Positions 9,501-17,509 are shown, counted from the stretch's first letter. The stretch: DNA of 64,000 nt from Chitinophaga sp. CF118 (GCF_900112615.1 NZ_FOMK01000001.1:1736001-1800000); one strand, 5' to 3'. A program made the numbers and translations. The notes: generated by a model not told the origin, from the sequence alone.

Positions 9501-10175
9501 AAAGTATCTGTTGCAGCCTATGTAGGCAAGCCTTTAGGTACTTTGCTCGGAACGGATTATGTGTATAATGCTAAAGGAGAAAGAATTGTAGGGGATGATG
9601 GCATTTATAAGATCACGTCAACTCCAATACCTATCGGTAATGCCTATCCTGATTATACCGGAGGAGTAACGAACACCTTTACATTCAAAGGTATTTATCT
9701 GGCAGCATTAGTAGATTTTCAGCATGGTGGTGATTTCTTTTCATACACTAATATGTATGGTAAAGGTTCTGGCTTGCTGGATATTACCGCTGCCAATGGT
9801 GTACGTGAAACAGGAATTATTGCCAAGGGTGTTAAGGAAGATGGTACACCCAACCAAACAGTATTGGATGCAGCTACCTATTTTCAGAATAATGAAGGTA
9901 AACTGTTAAGCAGGGCTAACCTGTATGATGCCAGTTATGTATATCTGCGGGAAGTGAAACTCGGTTATAACTTGCCTGAAGCATGGTATAAAAAAGTACA
10001 TGCACAGAATGCCCGTCTTTCTTTATACGGACGTAATCTGTGGCTCATCAAATCAAATGCACCCAATGTGGATCCATCCAATATTCTTAATTCTGCTTCG
10101 AATGTACAGGGTATAGAGGGTGGAGCATTACCATCAGTAAGGTCATATGGTGTTAACCTGAACATTTCATTTTAA
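6573..10175 (+). CDS. SusC/RagA-type TonB-linked outer-membrane protein with unusual repeat linker
   Basis: TonB-dependent outer-membrane transporter of 1200 residues, the import channel of a SusC/SusD pair. A signal peptide (about 1-26) is followed by a short unassigned segment. A Thr/Lys/Pro-rich linker (about 50-128) carries four KDTT copies and two VVITPS copies. Then come a CarboxypepD_reg-like domain (143-220), the SusC signature EVVVTALGI, a plug (about 235-370, including SIRGPKS and LKGAAATALYGSRGANGVLLITT) and a large beta-barrel ending in Phe. The linker occupies the place where an STN domain or nothing is usual. The SusD gene starts 11 bp downstream. No CAZyme or sigma/anti-sigma gene is adjacent, so the ligand is open. 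Confidence 0.93.
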   Translation: MRSHVLNWLWLCCAFFYSISPLKASASVNQPLFNVIVDGTACHFTYFQQKDTTVKPTASPVVITPSSGKQTKDTTKPGTTAPVVITPSGNKDTTGKNKPDSATRQDSTKPATAGKDTTTKPANDTALIVPADANTIKKEIGQFTVKGIVKEAAGTPIPGAKIMNTSTKEAVAANVDGTFMLKASSKDTIKISAPSFGEQSIPITSRDSLKITLTAASAGKKQLQEVVVTALGIQKNPRSVGYAVEEVGGNAVQEAKEVNFVNALSGKVPGLQINTNTGSMGGSTKISIRGPKSILGDNNAFIVVDGTPIVNNNTNAAGQQNGGGGYDYGSSLQDINAEDIENISVLKGAAATALYGSRGANGVLLITTKKRPDAPGGIGVTYSINAQVDQVSVLPKYQNEYGGGTGGKFDTLYYNQHPEGFIDEAHATYDDNNGKGRYDLLVKYSDDASWGPKLSGQLVRPYWSWDKDKGNPYFGQTDPWVAHPNNVKDFYRSGFTLTNNIAIAGNDDKGSFRLSYGNMNQKFILPGAHLTRNNIAFSGNYEVAKGLTGTASINYSMLDAKGRPGTGFTGPNPTLQFTMYGQRQLDNEMEKRYQYADGSQISWNRKSWSDPTPASSNGPYWNRYKDYESDSRNRLYGNAGLDYEATKWLSFSGRVFMDDYNTLEEERTAKDYFVGSYTKRVRTSREMNYQLTANIKADISSDLKFNAVVGGNVMHRKWTTTGGSTVGGLIIPGVYNLNNSVTTALPIDEFFEKQINSTFATASFGYKNLLFLDLTGRADWSSSLISTNNPYIYPSASSAFVFSDLLKNWKWLSFGKVRASVSMVGNDTDPYQIYDTYDFIPPFGSNPVTQLSSTKYNKTLKPERSREYETGIQVKFLDNRIGVDFTYYDRVTKDQIIPLPVSSATGFINTIVNGGSVQNHGIEVGVDLNPIRLKNSFRWDIRANIARNRNKLLNLDIDQYNTSLPVLLIGTDRRTQKVSVAAYVGKPLGTLLGTDYVYNAKGERIVGDDGIYKITSTPIPIGNAYPDYTGGVTNTFTFKGIYLAALVDFQHGGDFFSYTNMYGKGSGLLDITAANGVRETGIIAKGVKEDGTPNQTVLDAATYFQNNEGKLLSRANLYDASYVYLREVKLGYNLPEAWYKKVHAQNARLSLYGRNLWLIKSNAPNVDPSNILNSASNVQGIEGGALPSVRSYGVNLNISF

Positions 10176-10186
10176 AATTTACGAAG

Positions 10187-11653
10187 ATGCTTAATCGAAT
10201 GCTAAAATATAGTTGTCTCATTTTATTATCCGGTCTCATTTTAGCTGCCTGTAATAAACTGGATGATATCAATCACAACCCGACAAAACCAACAACATCA
10301 GATCCTACTTTCCTGCTTACTGGTGCAGAAAAAAGTGCGATGGATATTTTATACAGCACATTGCAGAATGGTTATATCGCGATGCATTATGCACAGTACT
10401 GGTCTGGTAATTCAAGAGTGGCCGACAGTCAGTATGCAATAGACGAAGGGAATAACAGTGCTTTCTGGACCGCCTTGTATAAATCATTATATAATCTGAA
10501 TCAGATCATTCAGCTGAATAATGAAAAAGGGACCAACCCTGCTGCTGTTAATCAGAACGCCATTGCAACAATCCTTAAAGCATGGTTATTTCAGGTGCTG
10601 ACAGATACTTATGTGAATGTGCCTTATACAGATGCATTTAAATTAAGTACGAATATTACCCCGAAATATGATGATGCAAAAAGCATTTACAGTTCACTGG
10701 CAGATACACTGCAGGCACAGATAAATGTACTGGATGAATCACAACCAACTTTTGATGAAGGAGATATTATTTATGGTGGAGATGTGGCTTCATGGAAAAC
10801 ACTGGCACATTCATTACTACTACGTTTAGCCATCCGTATGGCGGATGCTGATCCTGCAAAAGCAAAAAGCCTAATAGAGGCAAATTACCAGGCTGCAATG
10901 ACCAGCAATACTAATAATGCGCAGTTTATATATCCAGGTGTTGCTCCTAACTTGTTCCCTATGGATGAAAGTGAAAGGTCTATCATTGACTTCTTTGTAA
11001 GCAGCACACTCGTAGATTATATGAAAAGCGTGAATGATCCCCGGTTACCGATATATGCACGCCCTACAAAGAATAATCCTGCAAATTTTGTGGGCTTGCG
11101 TTATGGAACTACCGCAAATGATCCATCCAGAACGTCATTAACAGCGGACGATCTTTCTTTTCCTGGTACTAAGATTTATTCTTCCGCAATGCCTGCTATC
11201 TTAATGACTTATCCTGAAGTAGAATTCATCCTGGCAGAAGCAGCTGCCCGTGGCTATGCTGTAGGTGATGCTGCTACTCATTATACAAATGGTATCAAAG
11301 CATCTATGGATTACTGGAAAATTACTACAGGTGTTGATGCGTACATTGCTACCGTTCCATACAACACTGCTGACTGGAAAAATGTAATCGGTACACAGAA
11401 ATGGCTGGCATTATATCCTCAGGGATTCCAGGCATGGTTTGAACGTATCAGGCTCGATTTCAAAAAACCAGGTGGTGATTCATTATTCCTGGCTCCTTAC
11501 AATGGCTCACTGGATGCAAATGTATCTTTTGTACCTTATCGCCTTACTTACCCTACAGGGGAACAAACGCAGAATAAGGCCAGCTATGATGCTGCGGCAG
11601 CGGCAATCGGCGGAGATACCAAAGGCACTAAAAACTGGTGGTTGAAATTCTGA
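10187..11653 (+). CDS. SusD/RagB family nutrient-binding outer-membrane lipoprotein
   Basis: Surface lipoprotein that caps the preceding SusC channel and captures its ligand. The 488-residue protein starts with a lipoprotein signal peptide, with lipobox LAAC and Cys22 as the lipidated residue. Acidic/Asn-rich N-terminal sequence (NKLDDINHNP) and TPR-like helices follow, as in the SusD-like_2 branch. EVEFILAEAAARG near the C-terminal third is the usual SusD helix. Spacing of 11 bp from susC shows one operon, ended by the terminator at 11697-11724. Confidence 0.92.
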   Translation: MLNRMLKYSCLILLSGLILAACNKLDDINHNPTKPTTSDPTFLLTGAEKSAMDILYSTLQNGYIAMHYAQYWSGNSRVADSQYAIDEGNNSAFWTALYKSLYNLNQIIQLNNEKGTNPAAVNQNAIATILKAWLFQVLTDTYVNVPYTDAFKLSTNITPKYDDAKSIYSSLADTLQAQINVLDESQPTFDEGDIIYGGDVASWKTLAHSLLLRLAIRMADADPAKAKSLIEANYQAAMTSNTNNAQFIYPGVAPNLFPMDESERSIIDFFVSSTLVDYMKSVNDPRLPIYARPTKNNPANFVGLRYGTTANDPSRTSLTADDLSFPGTKIYSSAMPAILMTYPEVEFILAEAAARGYAVGDAATHYTNGIKASMDYWKITTGVDAYIATVPYNTADWKNVIGTQKWLALYPQGFQAWFERIRLDFKKPGGDSLFLAPYNGSLDANVSFVPYRLTYPTGEQTQNKASYDAAAAAIGGDTKGTKNWWLKF

Positions 11654-11696
11654 TTTTTCTCCATATCCATATACAATGGTCAACAATCAATCGTAC

Positions 11697-11724
11697 ATCC
11701 CGGATCAAGGTCCGGGATTTTTTT
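11697..11724 (+). terminator. Terminator after SusC/SusD operon 1
   Basis: Perfect 8-bp stem ATCCCGGA/TCCGGGAT (11697-11704, 11711-11718) followed by a T-run. Confidence 0.85.
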
Positions 11725-11775
11725 GTCCTGCAACTATCCAGACATTTTCTATTTTTACCGCTCAATTGGAATTAC

Positions 11776-12498
11776 ATGAGAAAGAAAATCAGCTTGTTGG
11801 CGATCTGCCTGCTTTGGAGTATAACACAATTATCTGCACAAAAATTAAATCAAGCCTATCAACATTGGTACACCTATTTCGGTACTGCGCAACTAAATAA
11901 ACACTGGTCTGTCCCATTTGATTTCCAGGCAAGAATCCGGAATGGTATAAGTGATAAAGGACAGATTCTTAGCCGGGCAGGGCTGCAATATATGCCTGGT
12001 CAGAAAGCAGGATATCTGTTAGGTTATGCATACGTTACTACTTATAGCGATGGAGCTGCTGCATGGTTTCCCGAACACCGTATTTACGAACAGTTCATTT
12101 ATAAACATACTGCACCAAAATTCTCTATGACTCATCGCATAAGATTTGAACAACGGTGGGTAGGACAAAAAACAGCGGTGCACACTGATGTTCAGAGCTG
12201 GAAATATGGTCATCGTCTGCGTTATTTTAATCGCACACAGTTTCCTATCTATAAGGAACAAAAGGCCACACCCTTTTACCTGGCATTACAGAACGAGTTG
12301 TTCATGAATATGTGGAACAATAAGATCAATGATAAATTTATAGACCAGAACCGTTTCCTGGTAACGCCGGGTTATGCAATACAACCCAATCTCAAAGTGG
12401 AAGCCGGTTATATGAATCAGTTTATACAACCTGCTACAGGTGATAAAACCATGAATCATATTTTACATCTGGCAGTGATCCAGAATTTCTCTTTGTAG
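11776..12498 (+). CDS. DUF2490 family secreted/outer-membrane protein
   Basis: A 240-residue protein resembling the DUF2490 family, whose members are predicted small beta-barrel or periplasmic proteins of unknown role. The ATG at 11776 gives a clean signal peptide (MRKKISLLAICLLWSITQLSAQ); a frame-open extension back to 11638 overlaps susD and the terminator and is unlikely to be translated. The body alternates aromatic/polar strands (YQHWYTYFGTAQLNKHW, RIRFEQRW, NRFLVTPGYA), typical of the family. The upstream terminator separates it from the SusC/SusD operon. Confidence 0.8.
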   Translation: MRKKISLLAICLLWSITQLSAQKLNQAYQHWYTYFGTAQLNKHWSVPFDFQARIRNGISDKGQILSRAGLQYMPGQKAGYLLGYAYVTTYSDGAAAWFPEHRIYEQFIYKHTAPKFSMTHRIRFEQRWVGQKTAVHTDVQSWKYGHRLRYFNRTQFPIYKEQKATPFYLALQNELFMNMWNNKINDKFIDQNRFLVTPGYAIQPNLKVEAGYMNQFIQPATGDKTMNHILHLAVIQNFSL

Positions 12499-12514
12499 GA
12501 GGATTTTAGCAGGG

Positions 12515-12997
12515 TTATGTCAAAATTTTATTCTTTGCTAACCTGCTGAATTCCTTTTGTGCAGCTTCTGATTCGAAGGCACTTGTGGGTATCAGGAAGA
12601 AATTCTTTTTGCCACGATAGAGGAAGAAGAAGTTTTTAGTTTCTATTATCTGGGTGAAGGTACTCCAGGATAGTTCACGTTGAAATTCGCTTGTACGGGT
12701 GGAGATAACAATCCCATCTTCAGAATAGCGAAGATGAATATTATCTTTAAAGGTAGCGGCTTTATTATAAATGGAAACGGGAAGCAGGTACCAGAAGACG
12801 AGAGAGATAAGTATGATCATGGCAGCTATGCCCACCAGTGCTCCAATAGTAACTATGCGGAAGGCATATCCCCCTAGTGTAACTGCCAGTAAAATGAACA
12901 AGGTATTGCGGAAAACTTTTATTTCTCCACGCTGCATGAAATGATAGCGCAATGCATTCAATACATCCTCCTTATTATAACTAAACTCCAAATGCAT
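12515..12997 (-). CDS. YcxB-like membrane protein
   Basis: A 160-residue protein with two adjacent transmembrane helices (about 30-75) followed by a soluble C-terminal domain with the YcxB-like pattern (ISTRTSEFQRELSWSTFTQIIETKNFFFLY...IPTSAF, about 95-150). The family is widespread and its function unknown. It converges on the DUF2490 gene with only 16 bp between stop codons and starts 20 bp after the stop of the secreted hypothetical at 13017, so the two may be co-transcribed. Confidence 0.8.
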   Translation of the reverse strand: MHLEFSYNKEDVLNALRYHFMQRGEIKVFRNTLFILLAVTLGGYAFRIVTIGALVGIAAMIILISLVFWYLLPVSIYNKAATFKDNIHLRYSEDGIVISTRTSEFQRELSWSTFTQIIETKNFFFLYRGKKNFFLIPTSAFESEAAQKEFSRLAKNKILT

Positions 12998-13016
12998 TAT
13001 GGCAAGACAACTGATT

Positions 13017-13583
13017 TTATTTATTAACGGGAAGAGTCATCTGACTTTCCATATCATCCCTGGTGCTTACAGGGGCATATTTTTTACGGTTGGCAACAGG
13101 TTGTTTTTTAGGAGTACTACTGTTAATGCCATCAGTGAGATCATCCTCACTTAATCCTGGAAAATTATTCTTTACGAACTGGAAATACTGTTGTAAGGTT
13201 TTAGCATCCACTTTAAAAGGAAAAGCAAGTTCTTTTCCAGTTGTTTTCAATGTTTCGCTGTTATTAACGCGGGATTCATTCTGCAGGTACCATTTGTACA
13301 GATCTAAAACCCCTTTTTTTAATTCTTCTTCGTACATCTTGTCGCCGTCCTGATCTTTGGGCAACATCCACACATATTCCTCTACCCGACTGGGGCGTAC
13401 ACTTTTATTTGCAACCTTATCAGAACTATCGCAGTTTGCGGTTTTGCAGCTATTAGGTTTCTCTCCTTCTTTTTCCTTTAGCTTATCTTTTCCTTCCTCT
13501 TTATTCAACTTTCCGCTGGCGGCGCTTGCTGATGCGGCTGTGGCAATAACTACCAACAACAGAAACAACAGCTTTTTAATCAT
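13017..13583 (-). CDS. Secreted hypothetical protein
   Basis: No family recognised. The 188-residue protein has a signal peptide (about 1-21, ending ASA) and then a Lys/Glu-rich, probably disordered stretch. A CxxxxxC pair follows (NSCKTANCDSSD, about 43-54), then a helical middle (VEEYVWMLPKDQDGDKMYEEEL) and a basic, disordered C-terminus. A good promoter box lies 32 nt upstream, and codon use is like that of its neighbours, so it is likely a real exported protein. Confidence 0.65.
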   Translation of the reverse strand: MIKKLLFLLLVVIATAASASAASGKLNKEEGKDKLKEKEGEKPNSCKTANCDSSDKVANKSVRPSRVEEYVWMLPKDQDGDKMYEEELKKGVLDLYKWYLQNESRVNNSETLKTTGKELAFPFKVDAKTLQQYFQFVKNNFPGLSEDDLTDGINSSTPKKQPVANRKKYAPVSTRDDMESQMTLPVNK

Positions 13584-13615
13584 ATGTTAAATTTGTAAGT
13601 CTAAAAATACAAAAT

Positions 13616-13623
13616 CAAAATTA
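13616..13623 (-). promoter_or_regulatory. -7 promoter box TAATTTTG
   Basis: Matches the Bacteroidota TAnnTTTG box on the minus strand, 32 nt before the ATG of the secreted hypothetical gene. Confidence 0.55.
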
Positions 13624-14078
13624 TAATACCCAATCTAAATTGTTTTAAAGAATAGCCTCTAAATGGTATTAAAACAGCAGCGGGAAGCCTAAAAGAACAA
13701 AAGCAATGGTTTACCCATTGCTTTCGAGAGTCATTTTACATTGCATGATGATTCACGCCTGTAGGAAATATTTGGTTTTTCATAGGACAGTAACCATAAT
13801 AAAATTAATACAATAACAAATATAATAAAAATTTATAGTAATATAGATGTTAACATATATGTCAGGAATACTTCAATTTATTAGATCAAATGATAAAAAG
13901 ATACAATAAACTGATAGTATTTTGAATGTTGCAACATGTAATAAGAGAGGAATCATGGAATTTATCAGCCAACTAATGCCAGTAATAAATAACAATGCGT
14001 ACATTATGCTAAAACAAATGAATTCTGAAATAAGAAGGGGGAAATATTAAAAATGATGTTGGGAAATGGATTGAGGGG

Positions 14079-14147
14079 AAAAAAGTAAGGGCACCTGGAA
14101 AGGCGCCCTCAATTTGTTACTATCCTATGAAAACCCTATTTGAATAC
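14079..14147 (-). ncRNA. Candidate short RNA or attenuator transcript
   Basis: On the minus strand a perfect box TACATTTG (14147-14154) is followed about 45 nt later by a GC-rich hairpin. Its 8-bp arms (14088-14095, 14102-14109) have one mismatch, and a T6 run lies at 14079-14084. Promoter plus terminator with no ORF between suggests a transcript of about 60-70 nt. It rests on pattern alone. Confidence 0.3.
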
Positions 14148-14603
14148 AAATGTAAGGGCAGGTTATTTTTCTTTGAAATTTTAAGGGCTCAATAACAAAT
14201 CATTAACAAAGAGCTCGTTAGAAGAACGGGTCAAACGCAGTACTGTAGCGGATCTACGAAGACGGCTCAATTTTGCTAAATTTGTTAATTTAGCGGAAAT
14301 CCGTGCTGTTACGGCAGTTCACGCGTTATTTAACAAACTTGTAACAAGGTTTTAGATGGCAATAACTGCTATCGGCGGCCTCATCCCTTAATATTTTCTA
14401 TTGTTTAGCTGAACAAAAAAATATATTTTTATTGCATATGAACCCGAGTAACCTTTCACCAACTTATCCGTTAAGCTATGGAGAATGGTCCAATGCTTGC
14501 AATTTATAACCATAAGATCCTTGCTGGGTGGGCTTTTTTTTCGAATAAAAAATGTATCACATACATATTTATCTAACAGTGTGACTTATTACCGAAAAAT
14601 TTA

Positions 14604-14611
14604 TACATTTG
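14604..14611 (+). promoter_or_regulatory. -7 promoter box TACATTTG for GGGP synthase gene
   Basis: Perfect TAnnTTTG match 24 nt before the ATG at 14636. Confidence 0.65.
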
Positions 14612-14635
14612 CGACAACCGGAACAATGCTATTTA

Positions 14636-15391
14636 ATGCTCAATAAAATCTATAATTCCTTCATCGAAAAGAAAGCAAAAGGTGTTAAATCTTTCGCAGT
14701 TCTAATTGATCCGGACAAGGTAACACCTGCTGGAATAGCTGATCTTGCCGCAAAATGCACCGCAGCAAAGGTTGACTACATCTTCCTTGGCGGTAGTCTT
14801 GTGATCACCCACCATTTGGACGAATGTGTACAGCAACTTAAAAGTCACTGTAACATTCCCATAGTGTTGTTTCCCGGAAGTCCCTCCCAGGTTTCCAGAT
14901 ATGCAGATGCTTTGTTATACCTGTCCGTAATATCTGGTCGTAATCCTGAATTGCTTATTGGTCAGCACGTATTATCGGCTCCTGCAGTTAAGAAAAGCGG
15001 ACTGGAAGTGATTTCTACCGGTTATATGGTCATTGATGGCGGTGCTCCTACTACCGTGTCTTATATCAGTAACACCACACCTATTCCTGCAGATAAGGAC
15101 GATATTGCCATGTGTACAGCCATAGCTGGTGAAATGCTGGGCATGAAAATAGTCTATATGGATGCCGGAAGCGGCGCCCGTAAAGCAATTACTGAAAGCA
15201 TGATTGCCCGTGTGGCCAGCCAGGTGAGCGCTCCCATTATCGTTGGTGGAGGTATCCGGGATGCAGAAAAGGCTTATCTGAACTGTAAAGCAGGTGCTGA
15301 TATCATCGTGGTAGGTAATGCTATCGAGAAAGATGCTTCCCTTATTAAAGAAATTGCTGATGCCGTGCATTCTGCACCGGTATTTAAATAA
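14636..15391 (+). CDS. Geranylgeranylglyceryl phosphate synthase family protein (PcrB/GGGPS group II)
   Basis: Predicted to join a polyprenyl diphosphate (in studied Bacteroidota enzymes, geranylgeranyl diphosphate) to sn-glycerol 1-phosphate through an ether bond. This TIM-barrel prenyltransferase was first known from archaea. The 251-residue protein has the family landmarks FAVLIDPDKV (20-29), YIFLGGSL, VLFPGSPSQVS, GYMVIDGG, YMDAGSGA and APIIVGGGIRD for phosphate binding. A TTG-started extension to 14609 runs through the promoter box and is rejected. dxs, the first enzyme of isoprenoid precursor supply, lies 2.1 kb away in the same orientation. Confidence 0.9.
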   Translation: MLNKIYNSFIEKKAKGVKSFAVLIDPDKVTPAGIADLAAKCTAAKVDYIFLGGSLVITHHLDECVQQLKSHCNIPIVLFPGSPSQVSRYADALLYLSVISGRNPELLIGQHVLSAPAVKKSGLEVISTGYMVIDGGAPTTVSYISNTTPIPADKDDIAMCTAIAGEMLGMKIVYMDAGSGARKAITESMIARVASQVSAPIIVGGGIRDAEKAYLNCKAGADIIVVGNAIEKDASLIKEIADAVHSAPVFK

Positions 15392-15430
15392 TCAGGCACT
15401 GGCTTTATAAGGCCAGATCCCCTAAAAAGT

Positions 15431-15466
15431 AAAAAGATGGCTTGCTCTCGCAGGCCATCTTTTTTT
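15431..15466 (+). terminator. Terminator after GGGP synthase gene
   Basis: Stem AAGATGGC/GCCATCTT with an inner TGC/GCA pair, followed by T7. It probably also serves the convergent LytTR gene, given the A-run on its other side. Confidence 0.8.
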
Positions 15467-15565
15467 ATAATGATAACTTTTAGTACTGTTAACAGATCAT
15501 TTACCCTGTAGTTTTCCTATAGCTGCCCGGCTTTAACCGTTACTTTATTCGCTTTCCGGATACTA

Positions 15566-16294
15566 TTAAAGGCTCATCATTTCTTTAAACTTCACTGCCT
15601 GCCGGCGGCTCACCTCAATTTTCTCTCCGCCACGCATTTCCAGTAACAGCCCCCCGTTAAAATAAGTATCAATCTTCTCTATCATCCGGAGGTTTACTAT
15701 ATGTTTACGGTTAGCTCTGAAAAAGGTCCGCTCATCCAAACGCTCTTCCAGTGCATTTAAAGATTTCAGAATCAATGGCTTATTCCCTTCAAAATATACC
15801 CTTGCATAGTTGCCTACACTTTCAAATAACCGGATTTCCTGCAATTTCACAAACCAGCAGCGATCCCCATCCTTCACAAATACCTGGTCATTTTCAGACA
15901 GGATAGTACGGATGGCTCCAGCCTCAGCTTGCCTTTCCTTTTCTTCCAGTTGATGTAATTTATGGATCGCATCAGCAAGCCGTTTAGGCTCAATTGGTTT
16001 TAACAGGTAATCCAGTGCATTATATTCAAATGCTTTTAAGGCATGTTCATCGTAAGCAGTGGTAAAGATCACCTGGGGTGCCTTTTCCAATTCTGCCAGC
16101 AGGTCAAACCCTGTTTTGTCAGGCATCTGTATATCAAGGAAAAGCAGGTCAGGATGCAACGTTTCTATCTTATCCAGTCCATCTTTGGCATTTACGGCCT
16201 CTCCTACCACCACTATTTCCGGGTGATCTGCCAGTAATTTCTTCAATTCACTTCTGGCCAGGCGTTCATCATCAATGATTAAAGCTTTTTTCAT
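15566..16294 (-). CDS. LytTR-family response regulator
   Basis: DNA-binding response regulator of 242 residues. The receiver domain (1-120) has the acidic pair D8-D9, phospho-acceptor D54 (LLFLDIQMPD), T79 and K99. The LytTR beta-fold DNA-binding domain occupies about 140-240 (LFESVGNYARVYFEG, TFFRANRKHIVNL, EVSRRQAVKFKEM). The ATG at 16294 is chosen over a TTG two codons earlier. The kinase gene ends 28 bp upstream on the same strand, so the two form a two-component operon. Target genes are not evident. Confidence 0.95.
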   Translation of the reverse strand: MKKALIIDDERLARSELKKLLADHPEIVVVGEAVNAKDGLDKIETLHPDLLFLDIQMPDKTGFDLLAELEKAPQVIFTTAYDEHALKAFEYNALDYLLKPIEPKRLADAIHKLHQLEEKERQAEAGAIRTILSENDQVFVKDGDRCWFVKLQEIRLFESVGNYARVYFEGNKPLILKSLNALEERLDERTFFRANRKHIVNLRMIEKIDTYFNGGLLLEMRGGEKIEVSRRQAVKFKEMMSL

Positions 16295-16322
16295 GAGCAA
16301 CTATTGTGGTTGATGACCTTAT

Positions 16323-17360
16323 TTAAAATAACGGCATGAGAACTTTCGCTTCTACCGTTTCATCGTTTTTGTTATGAATATCGAAGGAGGCCCGGTTTCC
16401 ATATAGCAGACTTAACCTTTGTCTGGTACTTTGCAGACCAAAACCGTGCCCGGCCCCATCCTCTCTTATTTGTCCCGTATTTTCAACTGTAATTTCATGC
16501 TGCATATTGTTTACATGCGATCTTATGATGACTGTTCCTCCTGTTATCACCCGTGAAATCCCATGTTTAATGGCATTTTCTACCAATGTCTGCAACATCA
16601 TTGGGGGAATTGGCAATACCAGCGTTTCCTGGTCAATATCATATCTTACCTGTAATCTTTCCTCAAAGCGGATAGTTTCTAATGCAAGGTAATCCTTTAC
16701 TATATTCAACTCATTTTCCAGGTTCACAGTTTCTGCTTTGTCAACCTGCATAGAGCTGCGCAGAATATTGGAAAGCTCTGTGATAGCCGTTCTTGCTCTT
16801 TTAGGGTTCTCATCCACCAATGCCCTGATACTGTTCAGGGCATTAAAAATGAAATGAGGATTCAGCTGTGCCTTAATCGTTTTCAGTTCCAGCTCTTTTA
16901 CAGTACTCTCCAGCTTTAATCTGTCTACCTGTGCATTCCCGTTCCGCTCTATATAATGCCATACAAAGTAAATCAACCACCAGATTCCTGTGATAATGAA
17001 CATAGAAAGCAGTTCACTCAATGTTTTTGTTTCAGTAAACCCTCTCTGCTGCCATGAATGACGAAAAAAGTTCCCTATAATGATATATTCAACATATAGA
17101 ACCACTCCAGAACTGATCGTTAATGCAAAACAAAGCAACATCTGGGCTTCAAAGCTGTACAGGAACCAGTTAATGCGGACAAGAAAACTCCGGGCTACAT
17201 GCGTAGCCAGCAACCCGCAACCAATAATCAGCAGCAGATTTATCACGTAAGAGGTTTCTACATCACCCGCAAAAGAATAGGCAAAGAAGATATTAACTAC
17301 GAAATAAGCCAACCATCCCAGCAACTGACACCACCAATATTTTGATATTCGTTTAAACAT
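16323..17360 (-). CDS. LytS-type sensor histidine kinase
   Basis: Membrane sensor kinase of 345 residues, partner of the downstream LytTR regulator. Four hydrophobic segments (about 10-30, 36-56, 73-98, 119-136) form the sensor without a clear extracytoplasmic domain. The His_kinase module has AQLNPHFIFNALNSIRAL with phospho-accepting His169, and the HATPase N-box PPMMLQTLVENAIKHGI and GHGFGLQSTRQRL follow. A promoter box TATTTTTG lies 34 nt before the ATG. The kinase is transcribed away from dxs, sharing a 184-bp intergenic region. Confidence 0.95.
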   Translation of the reverse strand: MFKRISKYWWCQLLGWLAYFVVNIFFAYSFAGDVETSYVINLLLIIGCGLLATHVARSFLVRINWFLYSFEAQMLLCFALTISSGVVLYVEYIIIGNFFRHSWQQRGFTETKTLSELLSMFIITGIWWLIYFVWHYIERNGNAQVDRLKLESTVKELELKTIKAQLNPHFIFNALNSIRALVDENPKRARTAITELSNILRSSMQVDKAETVNLENELNIVKDYLALETIRFEERLQVRYDIDQETLVLPIPPMMLQTLVENAIKHGISRVITGGTVIIRSHVNNMQHEITVENTGQIREDGAGHGFGLQSTRQRLSLLYGNRASFDIHNKNDETVEAKVLMPLF

Positions 17361-17394
17361 CTAATCTGAAATTAGTAAAACTATGCCTACATTT

Positions 17395-17402
17395 CAAAAA
17401 TA
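17395..17402 (-). promoter_or_regulatory. -7 promoter box TATTTTTG for LytS/LytTR operon
   Basis: Perfect TAnnTTTG match on the minus strand, 34 nt before the kinase ATG. Confidence 0.6.
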
Positions 17403-17446
17403 CCACTGTGGCCTCCCCACCTGAACCCAATTGTTATGAGTGGGTG

Positions 17447-17505
17447 TGCAGATATGCAGATGTGAGAATGTGCAGATGAATGGATTCTGGACATGTGCAC
17501 ATTAA
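17447..17505. repeat. TGCAGAT short repeats and ATGTGCACAT palindrome upstream of dxs
   Basis: Three TGCAGAT copies begin at 17447, 17455 and 17471, i.e. on an 8-nt grid. They are followed by ATGTGCACATTAA (17493-17505), whose first ten bases form a perfect palindrome. The same 13-mer occurs upstream of gyrB (45395-45407). It could be an operator or part of a dispersed repeat. Confidence 0.55.
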
Positions 17506-17509
17506 TCTG

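Larger units (their letters stand above)
13584..14635. other. 1-kb gene-free stretch with hairpins and a possible sRNA
   Basis: No ORF with coding character is present. It holds the promoter of the leftward gene (13616-13623), a 10-bp hairpin AAAGCAATGG/CCATTGCTTT (13700-13724), an AT-rich part (13780-14080) and a minus-strand promoter box plus terminator pair (14079-14154). A locally GC-richer segment (14212-14385) has several small stems, including GCTAAAT/ATTTAGC at 14275-14294. The GGGP synthase promoter is at 14604-14611. No known RNA family was recognised. Confidence 0.6.

Noticed and set aside
6573..11653. Polysaccharide utilisation locus
   Set aside because: No glycoside hydrolase, lyase, hybrid two-component or ECF sigma/anti-sigma gene lies near either SusC/SusD pair, so a glycan target is not supported.
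13584..14635. RNase P RNA, tmRNA, SRP RNA or tRNA gene in the 1-kb gap
   Set aside because: None of the conserved cores (P4 helix sequence, tmRNA ends, SRP tetraloop helix, T-loop GGTTCRA with CCA-type acceptor pairing) was found.
15566..17360. LytTR/LytS pair as regulators of murein hydrolase (lrgAB) genes
   Set aside because: No lrgA/lrgB or cidA-like genes are nearby; the name reflects domain type only.
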